From: Owenia fusiformis
Lineage: Eukaryota > Annelida > Polychaeta > Sabellida > Oweniidae
Reading direction: 5' to 3'
Assembly (NCBI GenBank): GCA_903813345.2
Contig: CAIIXF020000010.1
Coordinates: forward strand, 1,975,169-2,039,168
DNA length: 64,000 nt
Shown: positions 37,566 to 49,779 of the stretch, piece by piece
Numbering within the stretch: the first letter of the stretch is position 1
Layout of the letters: each line of letters opens with the position of its first letter
Position numbers and translations under genes: made by a program
The notes under the pieces: generated by a model
Told to the model about the DNA's origin: nothing
The model's input: the letters and a program-made list of their open reading frames with translations, nothing else
Database searches by the model: none

Positions 37566-39463
37566 TAAATAAAGGACAGACTACGAAATGGTCTCAGTCA
37601 CTCAACATTAGAGTAAAGACATGATCACCAAAGTATATTAAATCAAGGATATTTTAATGCATATATTTTAAATGCTGGTGCAGAATGGGTCTCTGCAGCA
37701 TATAGAAGTGTCCCCAATATGTCTTTTCGGAGAACTTTTATGATTAATAGTCATCGCCAGGGTGCATCAAACCTTGGAACAAAATTACACCAAACTTATA
37801 TAAGTGTTTGGCTATGTAACATTAAAAGCTAAGTTGCGACAGGTTCTTGGGCATAAAAGCATAGTTCCATATAAAATTCTAAATATATTACCTCCATTTA
37901 TCTTGAATAGATGTTTTTTTCCTAATGGCCTAATCAAAACACTCTCAAGAGAATAAAGTTTGCGTGTGAACCTTTTTGAATGGTTATATTTCATCTCCTT
38001 TTAATAGTTATTACTATATGGAAAAGGTGCGAATCTCCTTCACCTTGTTACTGAAGAGATCCCAAGGGGTTACAAATGTGACTCAAGCTCCGTGAAAATG
38101 GGTAATAATGTCATTTCAACAGGATATTTCTAGTTTTATAATAAAGCCTGCAGTAGGTAGCGAGAACCAGAGAACAGTAAGTGCATATAATTGCATGTTA
38201 AGTAGTCTAGAAAGTTTTTATTATCTTCCGGCATTATAAATCCTTATCACTTTTTTCATTTAAAATTGTTCATACAAAGAAAATAAATCGAAGTTATGAT
38301 GCTATAACATGGCAAAATGACAGTATAACAATTGTAGTTAAAGCAGTCCTGACTAAAAATTTTGAAATTCACTTGCACAGTCATTGTTTAGTACCCCATC
38401 TATTTTACGATACATTTATCAATTGCTCTTATCCAAAGGCCTATACAGAGTGTAATTAATATCGTTTGACTTAACATCAATGGTTATCAAAATCTGCTCT
38501 TTTGGGTGATTTGATAAAAAATACTATCATATTTGCATATTTCAGAGACATGAAGCTGTAAACAGTGAAAATGCTTTTTGGTTTAACCTGATATGACAGT
38601 ATATTTATTGAATTAATTTATCAGAGCTAATTCAAGACCTTGATTAAATGGCACCATTAAATGGCAAGATGATAAGAAAGTCACAGCTAAAAGATTGGGA
38701 AAATCTGTTCCTTAATTTTGGAAAAGCTTTTGGACAAATATCTTTAGTAGATATGATATTAAGGTTTATATCCTTATTAATGGTTATATATTTTCTAACT
38801 GTATTTGTAACACCTTCAGCATGGTTCCTCATTGCACTCATAGCACTTGATATTAAACCATGCCAAAATATTTGTCTCTCAAGGTATTTCTTTTAATCTG
38901 GGGAGTTGACTACCTCTGGATGATAAAGTTATCCTATGCTTATAAGAATAATCACAATCACATTTCAAACTTCAATGATTGGCTGTAATTGGTCAATTCA
39001 TGTCACATGACCAGTTGATAATTCAATCTAAGACATTGCAAGCCTTGAATGTCCTCTGTGATATTTAAATTGTATATAATGTAATCTGCATGCATGGCAA
39101 CTACCTTAGAATGCTTTCAGGCGAGTGGTTGCTGAATTTTTCAATTATCAAAAGTCGGCTTCAATCACAATCACGATGTCAGTTGTCACACTATGATGGC
39201 ACAATTGTCATTAAAAATTCATGACAAGCCAATTATTTTTCGTTGCGAGCTGGTGTTATTCTGGCAGAGTATTGTTCAAGCTTGCTGTTTATGGAGACAA
39301 CATGACAGTATTTTATCAAGCCTCTTCTACTAGTCACCACATTGTGCATTTTCATGGATATTTTTGTGGCATGCACTTTTGACCAATATTTCTACATAGA
39401 TTGGTGGGCTGTTTTCTTTAACCTTTTTTGTTTGTCTAGCGTTAATTGCCCTTCATATTTCAA
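37566..39463. other. Non-coding stretch, nothing recognised
   Basis: No supported gene. Open frames at 38648-38896 (plus) and 38644-38841 (minus) overlap each other and show no recognised domain. Confidence 0.4.
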
Positions 39464-40286
39464 ATTATCCCATCGAACGAAGTTCGGAGGGATATAGGGA
39501 ACGCCTCTGTCCGTCCGTCCAGGCAATAACTCAAATACTGTTGGCCCGATTTTGTACACATATACCCTATGGGGGTAGAAGTTCTGCTCGAAAGCCAATT
39601 TTCAAAATGGCCGCTCATTTAAAAATGGCGGCCATTTTAGTGCCAATTTTACAGTAATTCAGGTGCAATGTGTAAAACTGTAATTGCAATATGTTTTAAA
39701 TGTAAAAAAATTATATAGGACATTAATAAAGCTAGAAATGTAGATATCAAAGAAGCACATGGCAGCCATCTTGAATAATGGCGGCCTTTACTCGTTATTT
39801 TACGATTTTTGCTGTAACTCGAAAAGTAGTGGAGCGATTTTGTTCATATTAGGTATGTGAATACTATAGGCATGGCACACTGTCTAATGACACTTTTGGT
39901 CTAAGGTGGCCATTTCGAAAAATGGATGCAATTTTAACGTATTTTACTATTACTCAAAAAATAGTGGAGCAATTTTGTTCATATTTGATATGTGAATACT
40001 ATAAGCATGGCACACTGTCTAATGACACTTTTGGTAGAAGGTGGCCATTTTGAAAAATTGACGCCATTTTAACGTATTTTACTATTACTCGAAAAGTAGT
40101 GGAGCGATTTTGTTCATATTTGATATGTGAATACTATAAGCATGGCACATCTGTCTAATGACACATTTGGTAGAAGGTGGCCATTTTGAAAAATGGCTGC
40201 CATTTTTGCCATATACTTTGTTTGTAAAAAAGCCAGCCATGGCTGTTCGATGGAATTTGCTACGCTTTGGCATTGCTGTTGTCTAG
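39464..40286 (+). mobile_element. TGGCxGCCAT-rich repeat element, plus copy
   Basis: Head ATTATCCCATCGAACGAAGT, TCGGAGGGATATAG, then CTGTCCGTCCGTCC and CAATAACTCAAATAC. Next come three units of 134-136 bp, marked by GTAGTGGAGCGATTTTGTTC at about 39827, 39961 and 40097. Each unit includes CATGGCACACTGTCTAATGA and ends with a TGGCCATTTTGAAAAATGG-type block. The tail is GAATTTGCTACGCTTTGGCA, TTGCTGTTGTCTAG. Head and tail match 1331-2472 (minus) and the tail matches 46370-46467. No coding capacity is visible. Confidence 0.78.
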
Positions 40287-40827
40287 TTTAACTATAAATC
40301 TTCAGATTAAAAAATGCTCAGATTGCATCAAATAACATCTTCAAAAAATTCCCAGGGAGCATACCATGACCCCCATGGCCTTAGGCCATGCAATCAGACA
40401 TCTCCAAGTCAATGTACCAACTCAAAATAAAGCCCCATGCCCATGGTTTTACAGCAGTTGACCTTTTATTAAATATTTCTGTATCTGCTCCATCTTCACT
40501 TCATGTCATCAACTGCAATTTGTTGTGCTCTTAGTGTATATTTTATGAGACATTCAACTTTTATGGATACTCATTATTCAAAATGTTACTTGGTGTGATA
40601 TAATTTCTTACCACTACTCTGCTGCTGCTGATTTTCAGGTTATTTGCAGTGCATTACTTCCTAATATGCTTCCATATACTTACATTTTGCTCTTTTAAGT
40701 ATCTGGTAAAAGGTCAATGGTAACTCCAGGAAATGCTGATATTTACTCATGCAATACATTTCCATATTTTTTCTCAAAGTTTCTGGACAACACTGGAGTT
40801 GACCTCTTACACACATGCCTTCCTACT
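40287..40827. other. Non-coding stretch between elements
   Basis: Nothing recognised apart from a CCCATGGCCTTAGGCCATG palindromic patch near 40372-40390. Confidence 0.4.
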
Positions 40828-41755
40828 GGGTTTACGGAAAAGACCGACCCCACCAACCACCGACCGGTCGGTACCGACCAGTCGGTGTTTTCCACTGGTA
40901 GCCTCAAAACAGGGTTTGAAGAAAATGTGTAAAAGACCGACCATATCATGTAAAAGACCGAACATATTTGTAGCAATTTGATTTTGAATGTCAATCGTTG
41001 GACTAGGCAACGTTTTTTACCGATTTTGTACCTTGCAACGAATGGCAAGCAAACAAATTGGTCATGACCGTCTCCCCTCGATTCATTGTCCTGCCTTAGG
41101 TCCTAACCTATCATTAACCAACCTATCGTTTCTACGGGAATCTATCCTAATTTTTTACTGAAATTTAACAATTTCGAAACAAAAATGATTTGTTATCGTC
41201 ATAGCCTACTGAATACTGAACACGATATAATGTTACATGCGTTCTCTTATCGGGATTAAAAGTGACTTACCATTTCAGTACACCATTAGAAAGCTTTTTT
41301 TGTCATATCAAATGTAGTTTTTACCAGTTGACGTTTAACAACTGAGAAATCAAACATAACGTTACAACGTCAACATCGACGATGTTTGTGTGTTTTTGTT
41401 ATTGCGTTTCATATGAATGAAGAATGAACTTAATGCAATGCTACGTGCGTTTTTTCCAAAGTGACTAACCAGGATGAAATTGGTCTTCTAACAACTGAAA
41501 CATCACTTAAAAATATGACATTACACACCACGACGATGTAACGTTTTCATCGTGATTTGAAATGATAATTATACGTTTTTAAATCACGACCTAGTAAAGG
41601 TACTATAGTCATTGGATTCCCAGTTTTAGTTTAACTTCTAATTTTGCATTTTTTCATCTTTATGTAAAAGACCGTCAGCCGACCACCGACCACATGTACC
41701 CAACTGTGGAGAGTGACTGGTCGGTGGTCGGTGGTCGTTGTTTTACGTAAACCCC
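40828..41755. mobile_element. hAT-like non-autonomous element, ACCGACC-rich
   Basis: Ends are GGGTTTACGGAAAAGACCGA on the left and, on the minus strand, GGGGTTTACGTAAAACAACG on the right. The 8 bp outside are TTCCTACT (left) and TTCGTACT (right), seven of eight identical, as expected of an 8-bp duplication in the hAT superfamily (established knowledge; assignment inferred). Subterminal regions carry repeated ACCGACC / GGTCGGT, including ACCGACCGGTCGGTACCGAC, in both orientations. Inside, two diverged segments (about 41240-41400 and 41450-41560) share AAAGTGACT, ACAACTGA and CGACGATGT. The overlapping short open frames at the left end are by-products of the repeats. Confidence 0.72.
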
Positions 41756-43356
41756 TTCGTACTTTATTTTGTACAAGAAAATAACATGTGCAGTTATAGC
41801 AATTTTTCAATAATGTTTTCGTTCCACAAGTCCCTTTAGTTGTCATGACTACTACAAAATTATCACTGTCGTTGCTGTTACAATAAATTATTTACTTCAA
41901 CTGATGTTAATAATTTCACTTAAATGTTGTTTCTTAATTTATTTACTTCATTTGTTTATTTATTTTATGTTGTTACTGAATTCATGTACTTTAAGTGTTG
42001 CTACTAGATTCATCCCAAACTCTACATTCTAATTGTTGCCATTTATATTATATTTTCTGCACACCATTTGGGACCTTATTATTTCAAATACAATTTAACT
42101 TTCATTAGAACTTCCCGAAGCATCGGATACCAAATTTCCCAAGTGCCCATCTCCCACGTGTTATTGACTTTTTGAACCTACTGAGATTTTCAAACGAATT
42201 CGGCTGGTATTACAATATTACAATTGACTTTTTTTCCAACATCTCTACCATCAGGATACTCCAGATTGACAGGCTGTATAGATAGGTGTTATCACCTAAT
42301 GGATGAAAGGTGTAATATGTGTTGAGTAATATATCACTTTTATATGTATATTGAGTGTTCATGCTCCATTCTCTGAGTTCCATAGTGCCTGTAGTAGGAA
42401 ATTTAGATGGTTCAGTAACCTGGATGAACAAATGAATGGTGATATAATACAGAATAAATTAACCACTTAGTGAGCTCTTGCTGTGAAATGTATTTTCATT
42501 ATAATCTGCTTTTTGCTCTATTCCTTATTGGAATTTTTTGTCACTAAATTTGATCAGTCTTGACAAGACAATCGGGTAGTGGCTGTTATGTATGAGTGTT
42601 CATTATGGTATCTTGTAACCCAAGGTTCTTTTGAAGCAAAAGAAACTTCCTATGAACTATATGTAGATTGCAAATGCAAAAGAATACTGACATCAACAAC
42701 AAAAACATGACAAACAAAAACAGCATGTATATTGTAGAACAAAACTGAAGAATAGTATTGGAAAAATAGGAAAGATAAGGACATTTTAAAGGTTCTTGAG
42801 AAGGAACAACCTCAGGTTCATCTCCCTGAATTATTCTGGAGATCTTACTGTTGCCCTGGTGGTTACTTTAAAGATGATGGTTTTTATCTATTTAATATTG
42901 TAATTCATGTATGACATGCAGTATATATTTCCCTGTGTACCTCAAAGGTTAATTATGAAGAAAATGGATAAACCTACATTAAATCTTTATTAACTTGTTA
43001 TATTTCCTTCTAAGAGCCCATCAAATGAAATAATGACACACTAATTCTGATGATGAAAACGAATAGTACAATGTTGAAACCAAGTCATATTGTAAGACCT
43101 TCCTCACTAAATATGAAAATCAATTTCGCCATAAGATCCTCATTTACTGCGGCTGAGCCATGTGATCTTTCAGAATTCTACTTCCTCACTTAATGTATTT
43201 TGTTCAATTATCTGTAATAATTAAATCAATATTAGAAGCTTTTTAACCAGAATAGAACATAACCATTTGTCTCATACAGGGAAAAATGAAACATGAACAG
43301 GGGCAATGTCACGTAACACAAAGTATCATATTCTTAAATCTAGGAATTTTAAGATA
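41756..43356. other. Non-coding stretch, nothing recognised
   Basis: No supported gene, repeat array or inverted pair. Confidence 0.4.
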
Positions 43357-43564
43357 CAGAGTGAGCGAAAAAAGGTAACCCAAACAAAATAATAGTAGTA
43401 AGGAAAATGGCCATCAATTAGTAACCATTTGGAATAAACTAATGAAACTTGGTAGAATGAAAGAACATTTAACAAGGCTTATTTGTGGTAAATACGACAG
43501 TAAACCTATACTGGATGACTGATATATTAAGATTTGTTTGGGTTACAATTTTTGGCCCACCCTG
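43357..43564. mobile_element. mariner-like MITE, 208 bp
   Basis: Ends are CAGAGTGAGCGAAAAAAGGT on the left and, on the minus strand, CAGGGTGGGCCAAAAATTGT on the right. Both continue into AACCCAAACAAA, giving inverted ends of about 33 bp. TA lies directly outside both ends (43355-43356 and 43565-43566). CAGGGTGNNCCAAAA-type ends with a TA duplication are typical of Tc1/mariner derivatives. Confidence 0.88.
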
Positions 43565-43928
43565 TACATCTAAATATCTTATTCACATTGTCAGTTTAAT
43601 TTTGATTGAAATACCTCATAATCTGCATTTTCTACCACCAACTCTTGACTAATGTTTATTCTCACTTTGCCTAATTGAGATTTCACTTCATTTCTGAAGT
43701 TAAGTCCATAGTTGTTATGGCATATTTTCATGAGTGATAGTTGATCTATGTTATATTATTTATTCTCGGATATCAATATCAAGGCATGATATATCATCTT
43801 GACCAATCAGAACACATACCATTATACCATTTCATATCTAACAACAGATGAAGGGCAGACTCATAGCCAGTTTTTCACCATTCTAAGCACTTTTTAAGTG
43901 ATTTTGGACTAAAATTGTCACAAGTGAA

Positions 43929-43959
43929 CCCCCCCCCCCCACCCCCCCCCCCCCACCCC
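43929..43959 (+). repeat. Poly-C tract with two A interruptions
   Basis: About 30 bases of C broken by two A residues. It is a potential quadruplex or i-motif former and a weak point for assembly. Confidence 0.9.
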
Positions 43960-44081
43960 TAGGCAAATCCTGGCTATGGGCCTGAAGGTTAACAGATAAA
44001 CCTGTAATGAGGGAAAGTTTGTGTTGACCTTGCAGAAACCATTGCAAAAATGCTATAAATTGTGGGTGATTTCATGCACTT

Positions 44082-44125
44082 CCCTTATAAAAAATTCAAC
44101 CTTGAAAGTCCGAATTTAAACCGTT
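44082..44125 (+). repeat. Left 44-bp inverted end
   Basis: Exact inverted match to 46883-46926. Perfect identity points to a young insertion. Confidence 0.93.
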
Positions 44126-45150
44126 TCCATCAATCATTGAATACTGATTGTTTCAACTACTAAGATCAAAGGAAAAACCATTGTACGGTGATAAGCAATC
44201 ATTGTGCAACCATTGCGTTCAACCAAACAAAGTCAACTCTTTTTCAATGACTGCGCAACCATTTCTATACAATCATTGTAATCTGCAACCATTGTAAACT
44301 GCAACCATTTCACATTGAAATGTAAATGGTTGCAATACGTTTTGTTCAATGATTACATAGTTCAAGCCCTGCAACCATCCTGAATTGGTATCGTTCCAAA
44401 AAAGTAATCATTTTACTTGAATTAAAATTATCTTTAAGTAAGGATTTGAATCTACCTCTATTCAACAACAGTATATTAGGATATTTTTTCTGCAAGCATA
44501 CATGCATGTTTATTATAGTAAATTACTAAATTCATGTTCATATGTTTCTTTCTCCAGTACGGATTTAGGAATGCGATACCAGACTAGTTTTCCACTCAGT
44601 GGCATATGATAATTTATGTTCTCTGTCATTTACATTATTTACACAATTAAAAGTACCATATCTAGTGTTTATTTCCTGTTATCTGGTATTACCAAAATAA
44701 TGTATCTTTGATGTTATTTATGAAAAGAATTGAGCAAAAATTTGGTTAAGAAATTGACCAAGGAAAATCTTAAGATTTCCTTTAAACTTAACAAAATCAT
44801 AAGATGAGACACCATTGTTTTTGTTCATGATTAGACTGATATACATGTATGATCAAAAGAAGCAGGATATGATGTACAAAATAATACAAACATGTAATCA
44901 CAAGTTGATTGCTTTATTTAGTGAAAATGTTTTTATAGTAATAATGCATTCAGGCACCAAAGACTTTAATTTTCACAGTTTCAATGGAAAACATCTGAAT
45001 AAATAATTTCAGTAAAATTTTGTCAAGGTAGATGGATTATTGCTACACCCATGATATACAAATAGATTGGTATGGGAACATATTGATATTGGAGGGTTTA
45101 GCTTAGGACCCCCGCAAAAGTTTATATACAATGAACAGGCCAGTAGTCAG

Positions 45151-45164
45151 CCCCCCCCCCCCCC
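45151..45164 (+). repeat. Poly-C tract
   Basis: Run of 14 C inside the 2.85-kb element. Confidence 0.88.
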
Positions 45165-45410
45165 AGCAAAATGGGTCTTCAAATGTATCCATGTGTAGTT
45201 AACACCAAATATCAAGAGTATGACTCACTAAAATTTAAAAAATACAAACAAGAGGACTATTTTGATATTGACTGTATATTATGTGTGAAACACATTATTC
45301 ACAACAGATTTAATTACCATGTTCTTTCTTGGCAAATATTTTTTATAACAATGCTCAACACAACAATACCTACTACATATTGATATTCTCATGGGTTTAA
45401 GAAAATCAAA

Positions 45411-45504
45411 ATGCTTGAACAGCCAATTAAAACGGTTGAACAGCTAATTAAAACGGTTGAACAGCTAATTAAAACGGTTGAACGGCTAATTAAAATGCTT
45501 GACC
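45411..45504 (+). repeat. 21-bp minisatellite, 4.5 units
   Basis: Units of ACGGTTGAACAGCTAATTAA plus A; the outer units begin ATGCTTGA instead. It lies inside the 2.85-kb element. Confidence 0.93.
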
Positions 45505-46369
45505 AGAAAAAGGGTTCATAGTCCAAGTTTCTGTTATATCTATTTTCATCTTGTGTTATACTATATATTTATTTTAATTATCTATTTCATGCAGAGGGGG
45601 GGTAGTTAAAATTTAAAAGTGTTTTCAGATTTTTGAGGGTTTATTTCTTTATTTAAATACTTCATTAAGTGCTGAGAAATCTCAAATAGCAAGTCTATGA
45701 AACTGCAAATAATATTTTCAGAATGTTTAGTTTGTTTTACCATAGGCATTCAATAGATTGAAAGTCCATGGTTTTACTTTATTCATTAGGGCAGAGCATT
45801 TGTACTGAAAAGTGTTTTCAGTTTAAATAATATGTGTTGATGATTAAAAAATAAAAACCAAAAACAGGGCTTATTTTTCAAAACTCTAAACTTGGAAAAA
45901 TCTGGAGGAAAATATGGGAGATTTTCTTTGGCAAATTATTTATCAAGTTCTGTGTATGGAATAATTTAAATTACATAGGATGCTTCCTTTATAGCAGACT
46001 CTAATCAAACTGATATAATAAGGTTTGTTTTGCCTTGCTGAATTATTTTTGTTTTGTTTATGGATTAATGGATTAATAAAGTTTCTTTAAACACATCTTT
46101 CAAAGCAGACTCTAATCAAATTAGATAGACTGAGTCTAACTGTAATCAGAGTTTTTTAAGTTATGCTTATCGACTTAATTATTTAAAACACATCCTGTAA
46201 TGTCTGATTGCATTTTCTCTATCAAATCAAAAATATCAAATCAAAACAGATTATTTTCCCATTGAAGGGTTTCTTCCTTCCAGACACATCTTCCTTCCTT
46301 TATAATTGCGATGATTGCAAGGTGAAGTGTAAAATCTAAGACTTGACCCAATCAAATTTTTTTCAAATG

Positions 46370-46467
46370 ATTTTGCAATAACTTAAAAAGTAGTGAAGTG
46401 ATTTTGTAAAAATGATAGTCATGACAGCGAGGGGGATTTGCTATGCCAAAGCATTGCTGTTATCTAG
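46370..46467 (+). mobile_element. Solo tail of the TGGC-type family
   Basis: TTTTGCAATAACTTAAAAAG, TAGTGAAGTGATTTTG and the end GGATTTGCTATGCCAAAGCA, TTGCTGTTATCTAG match the last unit and terminus of 39464-40286. The head is missing, so the fragment is 5'-truncated or rearranged. Confidence 0.65.
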
Positions 46468-46882
46468 ATAATATACATGTAAGTTAGATCACCATCCTTC
46501 AAAGTTAGATGAAAATTGGTTCAATATATTTTCATTCACAAGACAAGTTTACTTAACTATTTCAATACTTTAAATATCTTTTTGATCAAACCATTTAAAT
46601 TCTGACATGTACAGTATGCATGAATACACACATTTGAAATATATTTTTTAAAAAGCAAGATAATTATTTTATGTTGTATTGAGATAAAATTGCCATAGTT
46701 TTAAAGGGTTGCATTCGATTGAAACGGTTGCAAGAAATGCAACCAAAATTGTCAAGCGTTTACAATGGTTACATATGATTGAAACATTTCAATGAGTTTA
46801 CAACCAAAATTGTAATGGTTGCATCGTAACGGTTGGCATGGTTGCATAAATGATCGGATCAATGATTGTACAATGATTGTGC

Positions 46883-46926
46883 AACGGTTTAAATTCGGAC
46901 TTTCAAGGTTGAATTTTTTATAAGGG
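46883..46926 (-). repeat. Right 44-bp inverted end
   Basis: Exact inverted match to 44082-44125. Confidence 0.93.
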
Positions 46927-48414
46927 TTGCGTCATATAAGCTAGTCTCGGGCTCCTGCGCGTGTCCAGCTTTGTGCTTTGTGGATGAATCATCCATAATT
47001 CATTTAACACTGGATTTAAAACCTTGATAAGGAGTCAAAGCCTATTCAGTCAAAAGCTTTGAAATTTTGCATTTCTAGTTCTTGACTACAGTGATCAACA
47101 TCATAAAAGTAAAAATAGTAAAATAGTGTTAATTTACAATTCTTAATGACTTCTACAATGCCATGAAATCATAGATTATCCCTGGATTATCAATCACATA
47201 AAGTACTTTTTTATTATATATTTTGATGTAAGAAAATTTGAAAGTAAATTGAGACTTCACATTGCATTAAAAATGACTCTATATAATTAACCTAATGACA
47301 TTGTGTTACATCAATGTTACAATCAATTAAAACAACAGAATATATTATAATCTTGGTGAAGATGTTTTTATATCTAAATTATGTCTGTTAGGTTCAGCTG
47401 TAAGGTTTCCTGGATTATAATATCAACCCAGGGCATTATATTTTCATGGCCGATATCGTAGAATAACAAATTTTAAGCTAATACCTGAACATGTATGTTT
47501 AGGCTAGTAAGAATTAGACTTTTCCAATTAATTATTCAACTCAACAAATACTCAAGGAAATGAGATCAATTCATTACACAAAAATTCCCTATAGTTATTG
47601 TTGCTCATTATTCTTTCTAATTTATAGTTGTTCCTCTGTGTACATATGTCCATACCATCCTCTGGCTAGCCTTAAGGGGTCAATCATTAGATCTTGTTTG
47701 AGACTTTCCTTTTCTCATTAATTAAGATTCAGAAGCTTGATATTTGCCTTTGTGACCTGGTTGTTCATTGCAAGTTATTAAGACTTTGGATTGATGAGAG
47801 AAGTGAAAATAAATTCCCTTTCCCTCCATTTTAGAGAAAAAATTGGTCAATATGATTAATTAACTCCATCTTCCGAAAGTCAACTTAATTTGGTACTATT
47901 TAGTTTAACAAATTTGGCACAATTGGAAAATTAGGGTAAATAATGAAATTTGACAAGAGTGAGCCATAGTTATGAATTAACGGTTGTCATTAAAATAAGC
48001 AAGGTGTATAAAAATTGAATAAAGAAAGCAGATGTTGCGAATGGAATTGAAGCAATGTGTATTTATACTCCATTTCATTCAGAAAATAGTAGAAATTTTT
48101 TTATTTTAATGGGCACAATAAAAACAATTTCATTGGACAAAAAAATGTCCAGGGATTTTGAAAAATAGATGATATGAATAGGTGAATTTTTGCAATTGGC
48201 CAAATTAAATTGACTAAAAGTATGATTCACTCCTTGAACTTCTTTTGTCATTATATGAAGAAATGAACCAGTGGGGTTATAATTGTGTCATTCATGATAT
48301 TTATGGTATTTGACAGCTGAATTTATGTATTTTACTTTCTTTATGACTTATGTCACTATCATCTGACACATGTATTCACACCTGTGTTCAGTAATAGCTT
48401 CAGTGAAGCCATTG
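46927..48414. other. Non-coding stretch, nothing recognised
   Basis: AT-rich with no supported feature. Confidence 0.4.
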
Positions 48415-49274
48415 AGACCAGCCATACCATGTTTAAACGTAAACCATGATACCATGGTATACCATGGTTTACCATGGTCTATCATGATCGGCAATGAAAT
48501 TACCATCAACTCTGACCATGGTGGCAATGATGTTTTTTTGGTCAATTTTTGACCATGGTATACCATGGTATATCATGTTATACCATGTTTCATGGTATTT
48601 CATGTCCAAAGTTTGCCATCAAATACCATGGTATTTCATTGCCATGTTCCTGACCATCATTTACCATGGTATTACCATGGTATATCATGGTTGATTGCAT
48701 TTCATGGCATTTCATTGTAAGATGTGACAATCAAATACCATGGTATTTAAATGCCATGTTCCTGACCATAATTTACCATGGTATATCATGGTTGATGGCA
48801 TTTCATTATAAGATGTGACAATCAAATACCATGGTCATACCATGGTATTTCATTGCCATGTTCCTGACCATCATTTACCATGGTATTACCATTGTATATC
48901 ATGGTTGATGACATTTCATGGCATTTCATTGTACCGTGTGACAATCAATTACCATGGTCATACCATGTCATTTCATTGCAAAAATCATAACTCTCATTTA
49001 TCATGGTTTTATCATTGCATTTCATGGTTGGTGGTATTTCATGGCATTTTATTGTCAAACCTGACCATCAAATACTATGGTCATACCATGGTATTTCATT
49101 GCCATAATCATAACTATCATTTATCATGGCATATCATTGCATTTCGTGGTTGATTGTATTTCATAGCATTTCATTGTCAAACCTGACCATCAAATACCAT
49201 GGTTATACCATGGTATTTCATTGCTAAAAAGAACTCTACAAGAGTCTCAAGTCTGAATTTGGTCAGAGTTGAGA
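48415..49274. repeat. CCATGG-rich tandem block, left part
   Basis: Diverged tandem units of very roughly 100-150 bp: TGACAATCAAATACCATGGT, ATTTCATTGCCATGTTCCTG, ACCATCATTTACCATGGTAT, ATCATGGTTGATGGCATTTC. The 16-bp palindrome CCATGGTATACCATGG occurs intact near 48443. The block is bracketed by inverted ATCAACTCTGACCA (about 48508) and TGGTCAGAGTTGAGAT (about 49259). Open frames rich in His, Trp and Tyr on the plus strand are produced by the repeated TACCATGGT and are not genes. Confidence 0.85.
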
Positions 49275-49400
49275 TGGATCATGAAATGCAATGAAATACC
49301 ACGTTTAACCATGAAATGCAATGAAATACAATGATTGATCATGATATGCAATGAAATGCAATGGTCTTTCTTGCAATGCAGTGAAATACAATGAAAGACC
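49275..49400. repeat. ATGAAATGCAATGAAATAC repeats
   Basis: Several units of (C)ATGAAATGCAATGAAATAC, which is the inverted form of the GTATTTCATTGCATTTCAT segments to the left. The two parts could therefore pair. Confidence 0.75.
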
Positions 49401-49779
49401 ATGTTCAAAAAGTAATTTTTACATGAAATATCTTTATTATTAATGTTAATTAGATAACCAAATTATTATAATTAGTGATTCTGATATTCATCAAAATCAC
49501 AAATTTATATACTTTTGTTCCTTTATTTAATAAATTAATTTCTATTATGAATAATTAAGTTAATAACCCTAGAAACAAATTTTTTTTGTTAAACAAATAT
49601 GCTTTACTTTTATTTGACTGTTGTCAGATAAATAGGAGATCAACTTAATACATTGTAAGTCAAACCTCCAGTCTTCGATTAAACATCTTGACTGTACTTC
49701 ATTGCATTTGATGGTTTGCAACCATGAAATACTGCAAAATAGCAGTATTTTTAAATGCAAAATTTTAAGTATAGTTTCC

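Larger units (their letters stand above)
44082..46926. mobile_element. 2.85-kb element with identical 44-bp inverted ends
   Basis: CCCTTATAAAAAATTCAACC opens the left end. The first 44 bp, ending AATTTAAACCGTT, are matched exactly by the complement of 46883-46926. Inside each end lies a zone (about 44160-44380 and 46705-46880) crowded with GCAACCATT / AATGGTTGC and related CAATCATTG motifs; such subterminal motif clusters are usual transposase-binding architecture (established knowledge). Only a possible TT duplication flanks it. The interior holds no recognisable transposase. Open frames at 44815-45006 and 45171-45383 are short and featureless. It carries a 21-bp minisatellite and a solo tail of the TGGC family. 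Confidence 0.85.

Noticed and set aside
41631-41846. 71-codon minus-strand frame at the right end of the hAT-like element
   Set aside because: It crosses the element boundary and its composition is set by the ACCGACC repeats.
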